Shown here: positions 1 to 12,705 of the stretch, one piece after another
Layout of the letters: the number at the start of each line of letters is the position of its first letter
How positions within the stretch are numbered: position 1 is the first letter of the stretch
Source of the DNA: Paracentrotus lividus
Lineage: Eukaryota > Echinodermata > Echinoidea > Camarodonta > Echinidae
Assembly (NCBI GenBank): GCA_940671915.1
Contig: CALNVZ010002100.1
Span: forward strand, 20,806,597-20,870,596
Direction of reading: 5' to 3'
DNA length: 64,000 bases
Position numbers and translations under genes: made by a program
The notes under the pieces: generated by a model
Databases searched by the model: none
What the model saw: only the letters and a program-made list of their open reading frames with translations
What the model was told of the DNA's origin: nothing

Positions 1-3000
1 CAATCTACTCCTTGTTGTGTATATATCCACTTCATGGGAATCAAATAACTCAAATTCCCTGGACACTACATGCTTAAGATGATTTAATTTTTGGCTTCAC
101 CAACTACCGATGGGTCTATGTATCTTATGAATTCAAAATACGCATGAATCCCGAGTCACAGAGTCACTGTATACCAGATAGAGGTGGGTTCACAAACTTC
201 ATTGTATCTTTATTTTTCAAACTGCATATCCGGTAAGGGAGCTCTACAATGATTTACTGTTCGTTCGGGGAGTCCTTGCATGATTATTATTTCTTTAATC
301 TTGTGCTTCCACTCATTGGTTGTTTGATGGGTCATGCAATCTCGTTGTATTAAGTCTATGTTGTCCCATATTTGTTTGATGTAGACTTTTCCACAAATCC
401 ACGCGGGAATTCTGAGAGTCGAGATTAGTTATGTAGTGGCGTAATTAGTGACCACTCATATGGCTATTCCGAAGATAATAAAGGGGAATACGTCTCCATC
501 GATATGTTTAGTATATGCGAACCCATAATTTAATTAGGCCCATATTTGGCAAAGATATAATAATCAAAAAACTCATCGCAGTCGACCGTGATTTTTTTAT
601 TTACGAGGTAATCTACATATTATCTCATGATGACGCAGAAGATGTATCTCATCAACCCACTTCCTCCTCGCTCTATAGATTCACCAGACTATTCTGACTC
701 ATAACTGTGTATTGAATTTTTATTTTTTTTTGATTTCATAGGGTGTATTTGTGCTCAAGACGATTGTAGGGACGATTTAGAACATAAATTGTCGAAACCT
801 TGTGCCTTACCCTTGGTAAGCTTTATAGTGCAAACAGGCTAGCTGAATTAGAATCTGATTTATGGAAAAAATTTATTGATCTATTGAAAGACTATCGTCC
901 CCTCATAGAACCAGAACGAGATTATGTAATGACTCCATTTTTAGCGCCTATGTGAATTGTTCATTAAAACCTATACAAGAGGTGACTTGTGTTTATAGTT
1001 AAACAAAAACCGTGCAAGTATTATTGGCAATTAAAGAAAATTAAAGAGAAACAATGACAAAAATGTACAATATGTAGAAACAAAAAAGGGACAGATGCAC
1101 CAAAGCCCGAAATTAATCATGAGGCTACATGAACTTGTGTTTTAAGGTATAAACCCAAGAACCTGCAGAAGTATTATGCAAACGAAAAGTTAGGACATGG
1201 ACAAATATTACATTACAAAAAAGAAAAATGAGCAAAGCTAGTGAACACGCGATAACTTCGAGTAACAAACATTAGTTTGTACAGCAAAATATGGTCATAG
1301 TTAAAGGTAATAGTGTATAAAGATGGTTTTTTTCTTAAAGGTTTTTTTTATTAGAGATAAAATGATCTTAGAAAACTAGTAGTTCGAGAACGAAGGGGAC
1401 CCAGATAGACTAGATGGCGCGATCGAGCAGGGGAACCTATGATTAAGTACGGGTTGGTGGTGCAGCGCAACTATTGTTTTATACGCCGCTCTCTCCAACG
1501 CTATTGCATTCTCGCTCCTGTATCAAGGACACAAGTGACCTCTTTGCATTTCTAGACCTACTTATTGATATTTGATAGATATTATGACCTTTAACATATG
1601 AATTTGTAATTAGTTTAGGAAAGTGTGGAAGTGTGTTAATCTATATCGTGGGAAACAGACAAGAGTGATTCTCTTTTCTGAGCTTTTTGCGAACGCTAGT
1701 CATATGCCTTATTCTGTTGCGCGATATTAGGCTGTATCGGTAGTAGTGATCTCAAATTTATAGGTATGTAGGAAGCTTGAAATATAGCTAATATGAATGA
1801 TATAGAACAGCAATTTAGAATTGTGCGATTAAATGCGCAGAGAAACTGATAAAACTTAGTTGGGACCTCAATGTAAGGTTCTCTCGAGGGAACCTTGAGG
1901 TAAAGATGAGTAGAGCCTCTCACATATATTTTGCTCTTTTGTAGGTGTGTTCATCGCAAAACTGAGTAGGTGTGACTAGGATATACATGTTATCTTTTTT
2001 GTGTTGGAGTTCAGTCATAGTAAATGTTTAATTATCTGTGTGCAGATCTGAAGTGTTGTGTTAGAGAATCCATTATAGTAAAAGTCTGTAATGCTATATT
2101 GCATTTTGTCGATATAGTGGGGAAGGAACTCAAGCACATAACAAAGGCAGTAAAGCATTGCATGAATGAGGACTGAATCGAATGTACTCATGTCGTAACA
2201 TTACATAGTATGTGAGAGAAAATTGCGGACATTTCAGTGTTTGTATACCTTTTTGATTTATGGATAATGCTAGAAGCCATATAATTAGCACTCTGTATCT
2301 GTTGCGTGTAGTAAACACAAATTTTGGATGGAACTGCAGCAGCACATATTTTTCTAAAGATGGAAATCATGTTCATTCTCATATAAAGAAAAACACTCGC
2401 TAATAAATTTTTTCTGCTATTATTGTTTTGGTGCCATTGTTCTTAACAAGATTAGTCACTCAAAGGTTTCGCAAAAGAAGTATAGCTCACCAACTAATAG
2501 TGCTGTGTTCTCGAGTCTGTATATTTCTTGGGACCTTGCACGATACATTCAGAAAAAATGGTCAGTCTCTTGCAACGTTTAACTTCTTCAATCGCATTTT
2601 GCTAGAGACCATCTAGTTCAATTGAATTTGAGGTTCCTCACGAGATACGTTGAGTATTTCTAACAGAGCTATCAACCCGATTAATACTGAATATCTCAAG
2701 ATGTAAAAATCCACACTCTACCACGTCTTGAAGTGGTTCTATTCTCGCAGATCAATACGAACATCTTATTCGCAAGTATAGCTTAATATGGTTAGTATTC
2801 AGATGATACTTCAAAAGAGTATAGCTACCAACTGGGACCGGAAATAAGACCGGACCGAGACCGAAATTCGACTGGGGTAACTACTGCAATGATCGATTGA
2901 TGTCTGGGATGATTCGCTCCGTTCCCAATCATTACCAGTACTGTGTGCGTTTGGAATAAAATAAGACTTCTATTCACATGATAGCCTTACCATTGGACAT
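1..3000. other. Non-coding stretch, nothing recognised
   Basis: This AT-rich sequence has no open frame with recognisable protein motifs, no convincing exon and no clear inverted or tandem repeat. Short open frames of 60-75 codons occur at the density expected by chance. It may hold decayed transposon sequence, but I cannot name any. Confidence 0.4.
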
Positions 3001-4159
3001 CCAAAGGGGCAATTTTAGTCGCAACCCGTGTAAATCAGAAATCATCATGCCTTATGGTGTCAGAAGGCACTTGAAAAATCTTAATAACACTAATAATAAA
3101 CTTCTCCCCTTTCATCTAGAAATACAAGGATGATCATTTGTTATCACGTGAACTCCGAGGGCAAGTTTCCAACGCTGGTGGAAACGAGGCGGTGATCCAG
3201 ACTGGATTTTAGCATGCAAATTGATAGTATCTAAATTACTGCTTGTATTGAAATGCTGCAATTCTTTCTAGTTAACTTACTACAGAAACTCAAATTTGCC
3301 CAATGGGACGACTAGTTTTTTCAGAGTCCTCAACATCGTTTTGACAGAATTTTCCACATTTTGGTACATGTTGCAGACTTTAAAACACCTTCTGTAAAGC
3401 GTTCCACAGTTTGAATGGAATCATTGATCACCTTTGTCACAAAATGGAACTTACTTCAGGAAAGAAATTTCTTCGTGAAGAGGTAGGGATTGGATCAAAT
3501 TGCAAGTTGTTTGAGGAAGAAGTAGTGATTGAACCTTGCAACCTCAGATTCAGTCACTAATCTAAATTGGTCAAAATGCTGAAAGCTGCAAGGTCCTCAG
3601 GAAATTCTCTCATTGATATTGTCATGACGACTGTAATCATCAGTTGATCAACTGAACTTTTTCTGAGAAATACAATTACGAACGCTCTGGCAGAACATTT
3701 CAGAACCATTATTAGCATGGTAGGAGTTTTAGATGATTGGGGTCGTAAGAGATGATTCGACCTTCCGGGAAGAGCTCTCGTGAAGAACAGTCTTTTAAGT
3801 TGATTACAAATGATATGTTCGTGTGGCGCAAAGTGACCGTTGGATTGTTGTAGTGATGAAGGTTCTCTTGTAGATCTGGACGATCAACTTCCAGACCATG
3901 TGAAAGCGTTTTCGTTTCCAACCTTACGTAGATACGAAAAACTTTAGCTCTTTCACTTCATCTTGTGTACCATGCTGTGTCTGGAGCGGTATCTTACAGT
4001 TTCTCGTTAACTTCTGGGAGCATGCTTGTCCAAAAGCGAAGATAGAACGACGTTTCAACTGTTGTTAACTCCTGCATCAAGATTTGATATGGAGAAGAAG
4101 TATAGATCCGATTTGAGGAACGTCAGCGCGAAAAGCTTCAACATTCGATGTTGTGGATC

Positions 4160-4410
4160 TTATGCTAGCAGTTCACAACCACAGACACTTACGCTTGATT
4201 TACGTCGCGGTTGCGTCCAAAAATTATTTTCTTATTTCTGCGGATCCCCACGGATGCTTACCAAGTTCATAGTCAAGCAGTAAAAAATTATTGATAATTT
4301 CGTTCAATCAGTAAAACAAAGATAACATCCGTGGGGATCCACAGAAAAGAAAATAATTTTTGGAACGCAACCGGAACGTAACTCAACGTAAGTGTCTGGT
4401 GACTGTAGCA
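4160..4410. repeat. Hairpin-forming inverted repeat
   Basis: The arms at about 4185-4256 and 4327-4402 are inverted copies of each other with a few mismatches and indels. Both carry the GGATCC-containing block around 'GTGGGGATCC' and the 'AAAATTATTTTC'-type block. The loop is about 70 bp. Weaker inverted similarity continues outside the arms. It could be a small foldback element or two opposed copies of one repeat. No terminal duplication was identified. Confidence 0.7.
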
Positions 4411-4559
4411 TAGGATTCCTTTATTTCTAGTTTTCACAAGGTGGAGGCTTTGAAATGTCCAAGCTGACACATGATTGGCGGTCTGATCAAGATGGCAGAA
4501 GACGTGCGGGACTTAGATCACTCACGAAAGCTGTTCGGATGCTCTTGTAATGATCTGGT

Positions 4560-5756
4560 CATAGATTGTGATCACCTCTGTGATGTCCTTGATAAATAAT
4601 TATACGTGCTGTTGGAGATTAATGCTGTAAGTAGAGCCTGAAACTTTCTGGAGTTCGCATCGTGGTATCCGAGGTTGACGTTGAATAATTGAAGTCACCG
4701 ACTATATAGTTGAACCAATGGGGTGATGATAAGGCTGTTTCCATGAAGAAATAGAAAATTCCCTGAGAAAGAGCTGCTCTGGAATCATGGGTGGGGCGGG
4801 GCTGGGGGGCCCGGGATGGGGGGATTCAGAACGGGGGGGGGTGGGGGGTGGGGGGGGAGGGGTGTTGAATCTTGTGCTAAGCCTCGATATGAAGAAGGTG
4901 TGAACTTGCTAGAGCAGAGAATGTCAAATGTTCGAAGGAGCTGTAAGTCAGAAATTTTGTCTTCGTATTCTCTTGACGCGGAAGGATTTTCTGATGCAGA
5001 TTCCGACATCACCTTACCAACACGATCACTTCGGGATGGTGATTGCCAGTCGTGTGGTCTTTAAGAACATGTGTAAGCTGAGCAATGGGGTAGTTCATCG
5101 CGGTTGTCACCAGTCAACAAGTTTCTGTTACTCCCACAATATCTATCATTGTTGTGATTATAAGATCTGACAACATGTCCATTTTGTTGTTCAAGGACCT
5201 CGCATTCATAGGCGATCTTGTCTTGGACATCATTCCGTTCTGACGAAGAAGACTGCTCTTGAGGACGCGTGTGAACCACTCCGACCACCCTTTAACGACC
5301 CCGCTTAGGTACGACCCCTGCTCAATACCACAAATTTATTTAGTAATGGACCAAACTGACTGGGGTTACCCTAACTAGCTGAGGCCTTAACCTAATGAGT
5401 GTGTCCTACTATATTTAAATCTGTCTGGAAATAACAACATTTGACGACCTGAACTATCCAACTGAATTACAGTGTTTACTTATGGACATGTCCTTGTTTG
5501 GCCCTGGGTTGGGATGGATATCCCCACATCTAACGTTTAATAATGGTAAGAAAATGTAGCCTGTACATGAGCTAGCTTGATAGTATGATATCTTCTTTCC
5601 TACATATTTAACCGAGGTTATGTATGGAAAAATGAGAAGGAGGAACTGAAACATCAGAATTAGTCCAAGTTCATCGTGACTCGGTACAAAATTCACATAG
5701 TGAATAGTGAAGCAGCACATACAATACAAGTCTTGAGGCCCTGAGTAGAGGGCCAT
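4560..5756 (-). mobile_element. Decayed non-LTR retrotransposon (LINE) 5' part with 2A-like motif and endonuclease scrap
   Basis: On the minus strand, 5756-5454 encodes about 100 residues. They include a hydrophobic stretch and then CGDIHPNPGP at 5528-5499, which resembles the 2A-like ribosome-skipping sequences known in sea urchin and other invertebrate LINEs. Further downstream on the same strand, 4702-4680 reads VGDFNYS, the GDFNY motif of the APE-type endonuclease found in such LINEs. The reading frame between them is broken, and a G-rich low-complexity tract (about 4786-4862) interrupts it. I see no continuous reverse transcriptase after it. The element is dead or badly assembled. The endonuclease assignment rests on one short motif. 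Confidence 0.6.
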
Positions 5757-5759
5757 TGT

Positions 5760-8740
5760 AAACTAACTTCCTATAGGGTTGATATCTTTCAGTCAAAGAT
5801 CAATGAATTGTCTTAGGACATTCACATTAAAAATACTTGATCGAACAAGCACAATACACAAGTGTAGATATATGTAGACAGTGTACACGCACATAAATGG
5901 CTACAGTGATCTACATGCCAATACACAGTACTCACCCAAAAGTAAGTTATATGTTTCCAGAAATACACAAGAAAGGCTCTGGACCCGTGCAAGAACTATT
6001 ATTTCAGGTGGGTATTTCAAGAAAAACACTCTACCATCGTGGTTAATAAGCGAAAAATTGGACGTGTACCCTTGGAGGTTATTGACTACATTGAACATGA
6101 TGTTTTACATAAATCTTTCATAAAATACCCCTGGACACTACCATTTTTGGTCAAATTTCCAAATTTTCCGTAATTGTTCAGTTTTGTTATAGTTCAGATT
6201 CATGGTTTTCTATCTACTGTTAAATCAAAAATTAATGTCAAATTTTTATTGTTTCTGAGAAAAATACATATCTAATTCTACTTTTTCTATGTAAATATGG
6301 TAAGTTAACGTATACCAATGATGCGGCATTAAATCGTAATTAAACAAGGCGCGCTCCATTATCTAAGAAGGCCAGACGCAAACAAGATGTGCGTTGGAAA
6401 TACGGATAAGAAGCGCAGAAATCTATACACAATGCTGCATAATAAGATTAAGCTCACTACAACCTCGCGTAAGAAGACTTCCCTGCAGTGGGAATGGGTA
6501 TTGTCCGTCGGTAGAGCAATCTTACTCGTGGAGATTGAAGAAATTGATAACTTTTATCATGTTGTTAGTATATAGATTCTCCGAGACCAGATGGAGGAAA
6601 TACACATTGGGCAAGCTTATAACATTATTGTGTGAAGTTGTATCAGAGTATGCATTCATATAAATTTGATGCTCAAACAATGACATAGAATTGTGAACTT
6701 GTCACAAGTCTTGTGAGGACGCCGTTCACATGTTTCTATGCGATATGCATGTGATAACGCTAAAAGTGACTAGTCGAGGGAAGAACCTCTTATGATTATG
6801 CTTAAAGTCAGGAATTTTTTAAAAATCAATTAAAATGAATGTACCATCTCCGGAAAGCTGAGGATTCAAGCTCTAATTGCCCTGCGAAACAATAAGCAAT
6901 ATAATGGTGTAAATGCGGAATCAGAGGTTTGAAACGTGTCAGGCGATGAAGCATTTGAGAGCAAATATACCATATTGTACAGGAATTTGATCTGACTAGA
7001 GCTTTTCGAATTGACAAAAGTACAGGACTTTTTCTTTCCTTTGCACAATAAGTTTATTCCTATTTTTTGAAAATTCCAGACTCTTAGCGTACTTAATCAA
7101 ATGTGAACATTTCTTAATGAAACATTGGGTAGTTTGTCGCCACAGATCACAAGAAAATAAAGGGAAAAACTGTCCCAAAAACAAAAAAAAGTAAATGGGC
7201 GCGTTCGCTTTGGTAAATGGTTAGCCGCCCACTCTATATCTTTAAGTTCTACAACTAGGAATTGGACATGCACTTATGATTACAATCAAAGTACTAAAGG
7301 GTTAATTATATTTTTATTTCATTATTAATTTTTTTAAAATTTAGCCTGCTCCTGTATTTTTTTTTCGTACGCTGAAAAAAAATCAAACCATTAAAAACAA
7401 AATTTATTACCAGTAATAAATTTGTTTTTAATTTGTTGAAAATGTTTCAGCGATGAAAAAACTGCATATTTCACATTTCACGATAAACTTGTTAAGCGAC
7501 TTAACACATAAAAAAAAAATATGCTTGCCATGATTCAGCTAAGCTAGAAAAAGCTAATTTATATTCAAATTTAGTTAATTTGATTCCAATTGGCATGAGA
7601 TTTACAAACACCGAGTTTCTAGTAGTATTTATGACCAAAAGAAAAGTTTGGACACACACAAAAAATCTTCAATGATATTTGTACACTGTAAATACCATTC
7701 ATTTATATTGTTACTTCAAATTACATGTAACTATGAACTTTGAAAATCACGATGGCATTACTCCTTGTCACCTCAATACCAAAAGGCTCTAAACTTGTAT
7801 ACTTCTGAAAAAAAACATGGTTATGTTTATCGAAACATTTGCTGGGTTACTCCGCATCTGTATTAAATGTTTCAATTAACCGACGATTCATTATTTCTGA
7901 CAAAATAATATAGGATATCATTCACTCTAAAATTGAATTAGAGTTAAGTATCATTATTTCATCTTGTATTCTCTCTCATCCCTCATTTAATCGAAAAACA
8001 TGGATCAGCATTCTGATTTTCAGATCATCGCAACTCTTTAAAGGAAATTGTCCACATTTTCATAGTAGTCTTTTTTACCCACTTGAAGAATTATAAATTG
8101 ATTATTCAATTTACAAAATACACATGATTCATACTCATTATGTTACCGATGACAAAGAATCAAACATATCCAGCATTCTCTGATTAAAAAATAAAAAAAC
8201 TACATTGCATGTGTTCCTACATATGAAATACTGTTTGAAACGGTTACCACAGTATAAACGCTACAATAATATCAATAATAATAATAAAAATAATAATATA
8301 ATATAATAATAATAAATATAATAAAACAGAAAAAAGGTTACTTTTACATACGCGCATTATATAATGCGCTTTACATGGTATAAGGTTATGAAAAATGCCA
8401 AAAACAATAAAATTACGTAATAAATAATTATAACTTCTATGTTATTCGGCCCCTACTTCTATATTAATTATATGATTATTATTACTCGGGTGATAAGTGC
8501 TCCGTTGCAAATTTCATACACTTATCGAATAACTAACTTTAACAATGAACTTAAAACTATATACCCTACCCTAAACCTAACATAAAACCCTATTTCAGTC
8601 ATAATCCTACATCTTAGACGAAAAAATCCCGGAGCAATTGTCGCAGGAGCAAATGTCGTGTCACCACATTGGTTCATTCCAATGTGTGGAATATAGTCAA
8701 CATAATTATGAAGCAAGCTCGTCTTACCCAAGTATACAGG
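5760..8740. other. AT-rich intergenic sequence with an AAT-type microsatellite and an 18-bp palindrome
   Basis: No gene was recognised. About 8268-8330 is an AAT/ATA-rich microsatellite. GCGCATTATATAATGCGC at 8352-8369 is a perfect palindrome followed by CTTTACA. That sequence looks like a dispersed-repeat end, but I cannot assign a family. Confidence 0.5.
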
Positions 8741-8751
8741 ATTGTTGACCT

Positions 8752-10864
8752 TTAGATGAACTTGATATCCCATATAAATCTATAGATTTCATAGGCCATA
8801 GTGGCAGTGTGGAGTTCATACAAGTGAACGAATGGAACAAAGAGCATCCCAATAACTATCCCTACATTCCCGTCAAAGAACATTGCTAGGACAGGCCAAG
8901 CTACAGGAGATCCTGCTTCATGAATCAAGCTGTCCCACATCCATTGAGTGGCGTTGGTCATCCCTACAGCGACTAAGCAAATGAGAGTCCACTTGATTTC
9001 ATGTTGGTCTCTTAGTTGCTGATTCTGCACCCGCAGGAGAAACGCTGACTGAAGGCACTTTCGAATAATGCCGAAGACAGCAGCGAACACGCTCTCTATG
9101 TTCAACGCCATTTCGTCATTCGATAGTTCAGGATCCACGATGAGGTTACCGACAGAAGAGAACAAGCAACTCATTTCGTATAAACAGGCTCCAGAGAAGG
9201 TCAGAAGTAGAAAATTCTTGTTCTCATTAGAAGAACCGTGGGCGGATTGCCGGGCTCTTCTTTTCAGGTCAATTTCACTATCCTTTCGGGCAATTCTTGT
9301 ATGTTTGAACAGGGTTACCAACTCGGGAATGAAGAACGCCATCCGCAACAACCATTGCTTATATCGTCCACGTATTTCGGAGTCACCTGCCAGGAGTAAA
9401 TTGCTGATCCCGAAGTAAATTACACATGTCAATAATGTCGACGCAATAACTATCTCCATTGTAGTTGCCAAAGACTTATACCTTGGCCAGTATGATACAA
9501 CTCGACATTATTCATGAATCGAAAATGACTAGATTTGCCATCTTGGGATCCATAGGACATCCTCTTACCTCTTCCAATAATAGAGGCGCACTCAGATATA
9601 TCCAGTCTTTTATCATCGTTGCTTTCTTGTATCGAAAGATGGTTGGATGATCGCATTTCTTGCCTTAGGAAACTATTGTAAAATGACCACAAATTAGCCC
9701 AATTCGATCGTCGGGTAAGACGTTTTCGGCAACATTCATTGTCACAGACATTGTGGATATCTCTACTGACGAAGCGTGCGTGTGGAGTAACGAAACGACA
9801 CCACATCTTGATAAATAACCATGTGATCATGACTGGTAGTTCGACCAGGAATGGTTGGGAGATGTCGAGGAGACCTTTCAGAAACTCTCCGGATGTGCCA
9901 TTGAGTGCACAATGATATATCGTATAGCTTTCACCATGTTCACTGCCACCAAGAAAATTGAAGGGCCGGACAAACATCTTGATGGCTGACCAAATAGCCA
10001 ATTCAACACAGATGAGAAATGTCCAGCGTATTTTGGGGACGGCGACAAAGAGAGCATCACAAAAATTATGCATAAAATGAAAGCTTAAAATGTAAATACA
10101 TATAAACATTGTCAAGCAGCCCAAAATTCCCGCGATGAGTTGTGGATTTGATGCGGCTCTAATGTTATCTGAAGAATGCTCATTGAAGCACCAAATGGAA
10201 ACAAGTATGTTGATGACTAGGGAAAACAAAGCCAAACCAGCAAAGATGTAAGTAATGTTCAATGTAACGTTGCTGACACTTGCAGATCGAAAGGTCAATT
10301 CTTCCTTAGATACACCAGACATCTTGTTAAGAGGCGAAGTCCCATGTGAAATCCTTTTCTTCCTTGATATAGAATTGTCGGGCTTCACAGAGTTTATCTG
10401 AATAAGAGCTTTTAAGTAATGCTTGCAACGCGTAGGCCAAAGTATCAGTCCCTGTTCGTGAATCCGCTCTACCTTGAGAGACAACCACAAGAGGATTGCA
10501 ACAACCAATGTAGTGTGAAAAGCAAAGGCAATGTTATGAGTAGAATAAAATGTGGCGAGATATGAGCTTGTCGAATGTTTCCAGGTAGAAATGTGCAGCA
10601 CTTCATGAGTAATCCGGCTGCTGCCAAAAGGCATAGGACGAGAACAGACGTCTTGTCTTCTGACCAGGGGATAGGCAATCGTGCACCATCAGTGGTCTCA
10701 TGATTTTCCTGGTGATATGACATTTTGGGAACTGTACCCGTTTCCGATCTTCCTTCATTACTGCATTCACCATCTTGGTCCGAGTTAACATGACAATCTT
10801 GATCAAGACTGAATTGGTGGCGATTCGTCATTACTGTACCGTTTCCCACTTGACACGTTGCCAT
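8752..10864 (-). CDS. OTOP: Otopetrin-like multi-pass membrane protein (proton channel family), frameshifted
   Basis: Otopetrins are twelve-helix proton channels of the plasma membrane. An essentially intronless gene runs from an ATG at 10864 to a stop at 8752, in three successive frames. The first frame gives a polar, Asp/Glu-rich N-terminus and a first helix (SVLVLCLLAAAGLLMK). The second (about 10604 to 9475) gives helices such as AFAFHTTLVVAILLWL, ITYIFAGLALFSLVINI and LIAGILGCLTMFICIYIL. The third (about 9510 to 8752) gives the C-terminal otopetrin-like half: an acidic, basic-flanked loop, FSGACLYEMSCLFSSVG, ESVFAAVFGIIRKCLQSAFLL and a last helix near VPFVHLYELHTATMAYEIYR. The family call rests on helix number, spacing and the pattern of the last four helices, not on an alignment. 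The two frame changes (about 10.48-10.60 kb and 9475-9512) may be assembly indels or real decay. A divergent pseudogene is the alternative. Confidence 0.65.
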
Positions 10865-10989
10865 TTCCCCCCGAGATGACGATGGAGGAAATGAATATTT
10901 CAATTATTATATAGATCCACTAAATGAGAAGTCTAGTCGTAAGAGTTCAAGTGTAATGTTCAGTATAAGCATATCAACAAGAAGAGCAA

Positions 10990-11680
10990 TTAATACCAAG
11001 AAGAAAATATATATATCCCTGAAGAGAAAGGAGAGAAAAGGACAGAAGAAACGAAAAGAAAGAAAGAGGGAATTAAAAAAAGGGTGCGAAAGTGGAAGAG
11101 AGAGAGAGAGAGAGAGAATGAGATGAGAGAGAGAGAATAAGAGGAAGGGAAGTAATGATGGTATACAAAGGACAGGAATTAATCCAGTACAAATTAAGGA
11201 GTATTCTCAAGAACAACTTAAGTACATTGTATGCTGTACTATCAGTTGAAACCAGTATACAAGATATCATTAAAATACACAGGTGATGGAGAATATAACG
11301 TTGTGAGAAACTTATGTATGAATTATTAGGTTCCAAAGTAAATCGAGAAAGTTCTGTAAACAAAGTGTATTGTAGATCCGAATCGAGGCTGTTACAGTTA
11401 ACAGCTATAAAGGCAAGGTACCCAAAGTACATATTCAAATTCCGATTCCATATTATTCTTGAAGTACAAGGGATATTCCAATGAATAGAGGTGAGGGAAA
11501 GAGGGAAGAACCAGCAGGGAGATAAGAGAAAGAAAAAGAATGCGGGAGAGATAGTGGTAAGGCAAAAGCAAGGAGGGAAAGCTATAGAGAGGACACAAGA
11601 ATGTAGAAGGTAGGGAGAGAAAGAAGAGAAGAGGGGGAAATCAGTACGAGAGCAAAACACAAAAAAGTAAGGGACAATAC
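10990..11680. repeat. Purine-rich GA low-complexity tract upstream of the otopetrin-like gene
   Basis: The plus strand is dominated by GA, GAGA and GGAA runs, with AG dinucleotides around 11098-11120 and purine-rich sequence again at 11490-11640. The long open frame on the opposite strand follows from this composition (Ser/Leu/Phe-rich) and is not supported as a gene. The tract lies just 5' of the minus-strand otopetrin-like gene, so a promoter-proximal role is possible but unproven. Confidence 0.7.
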
Positions 11681-11989
11681 AGCTAGCAGTAGGGCAGACC
11701 GGTATGGTAAGTTACACACCGGGTCAGCTTTTACAGTTCTCAGTTGTGCTAAGAATGGAACAAGAGAGGATGTGCTTAACTGGCATCTAAACAGCTACAC
11801 ATAGCTGTGAATGACTGCCGTTCGTGAGGTTTCTCCGTTGTTTTATTAAAAAGTAAATCAACAACAAAATTACCATTTTTACACTTCCAAAGTAAATTTT
11901 TGACGAAAATTGAAATTGGTAATAGCTCTTACAACTTTGAAGCACATGATATAGTTGGTACTTTAAATTGTACATGTTATGTTCACAAT

Positions 11990-12400
11990 ATACCCACCCT
12001 AGCCATGCCCTGTAATTCTGCCTTATGACTGTGCTACAGTTGATTTCTGTGTGTAAAATCACCCATGGGGTAGGTTGTTACAACAACCTACCCCATGTTG
12101 ATGTAACAACTTACCCCAATTACTATTACATATGTAAAATTACATTTTGTCGTCAATTTTCAGGTTTTATATTTTATTTTTCTCATTCATTACTTTTGTC
12201 TATTCTAGAGCTCTACTTCATCTACTGTAAACGATGTCAAGAAACTGGAAAGTTGAAATTAATACGTATGGTATAAGAGATTTACACATTGTACAACTTA
12301 CCCCGTTATGTTTACATATTGTAACATTGACCCCGTATAGGTGTAACAACCTTACCCCGTATAGTGGTAGGTTGTTACAAAAAAAACGTTCTTCATAATA
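11990..12400. repeat. ACCCC/GGGGTAGGTTGTTAC repeat unit with a perfect 16-bp-stem hairpin
   Basis: 12064-12097 is a perfect inverted repeat: a 16-bp stem starting CATGGGGTAGGTTGTT with a 2-nt AC loop. Related pieces such as 'GTAACAACTTACCCC' recur at about 12101, 12290, 12321 and 12338. 'TAGTGGTAGGTTGTTAC' near 12362-12378 closes the unit in the opposite sense. It looks like a small MITE-type DNA element or a nest of two copies. Confidence 0.6.
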
Positions 12401-12605
12401 AAGCTTAGTTAATTAGTGTTACATGTTTTTCAAGTTTTATATTCATCAGGTTTTAGGCAACATAATAGTGCTAATACAGACCCAATTATCCTGGAGTGCC
12501 GTGAGTTCTTTTCATTAGAATTATCTGGCCCAAAATGTGAATTTTGTAAACGTCCATACCCGGTCTCCCCTACATACCTACGCTACCAGTAGCAGTAGCT
12601 TTTGC

Positions 12606-12705
12606 NNNNNNNNNNNNNNNNNNNNNNNNNNNNNNNNNNNNNNNNNNNNNNNNNNNNNNNNNNNNNNNNNNNNNNNNNNNNNNNNNNNNNNNNNNNNNNN
12701 NNNNN
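12606..12705. other. Assembly gap (100 N)
   Basis: Exactly 100 undetermined bases, the usual placeholder for a gap of unknown size. It is followed directly by a T run. Confidence 0.99.

Noticed and set aside
3560-3720. Plus-strand SSGNSLIDIVMTT reading as a LINE endonuclease piece
   Set aside because: One short suggestive segment with stops around it and no second motif in frame; too weak to annotate.
4785-5064. Pro-rich and Gly-rich open frames on both strands
   Set aside because: They result from a G-run low-complexity tract in a decayed LINE.
9068-9418. 116-codon plus-strand open frame
   Set aside because: Antisense shadow of the otopetrin-like coding region.
11073-11660. 195-codon open frame on the minus strand
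   Set aside because: It is opposite a GA-rich tract; Ser/Leu/Phe-rich low complexity with no domain or splice support.
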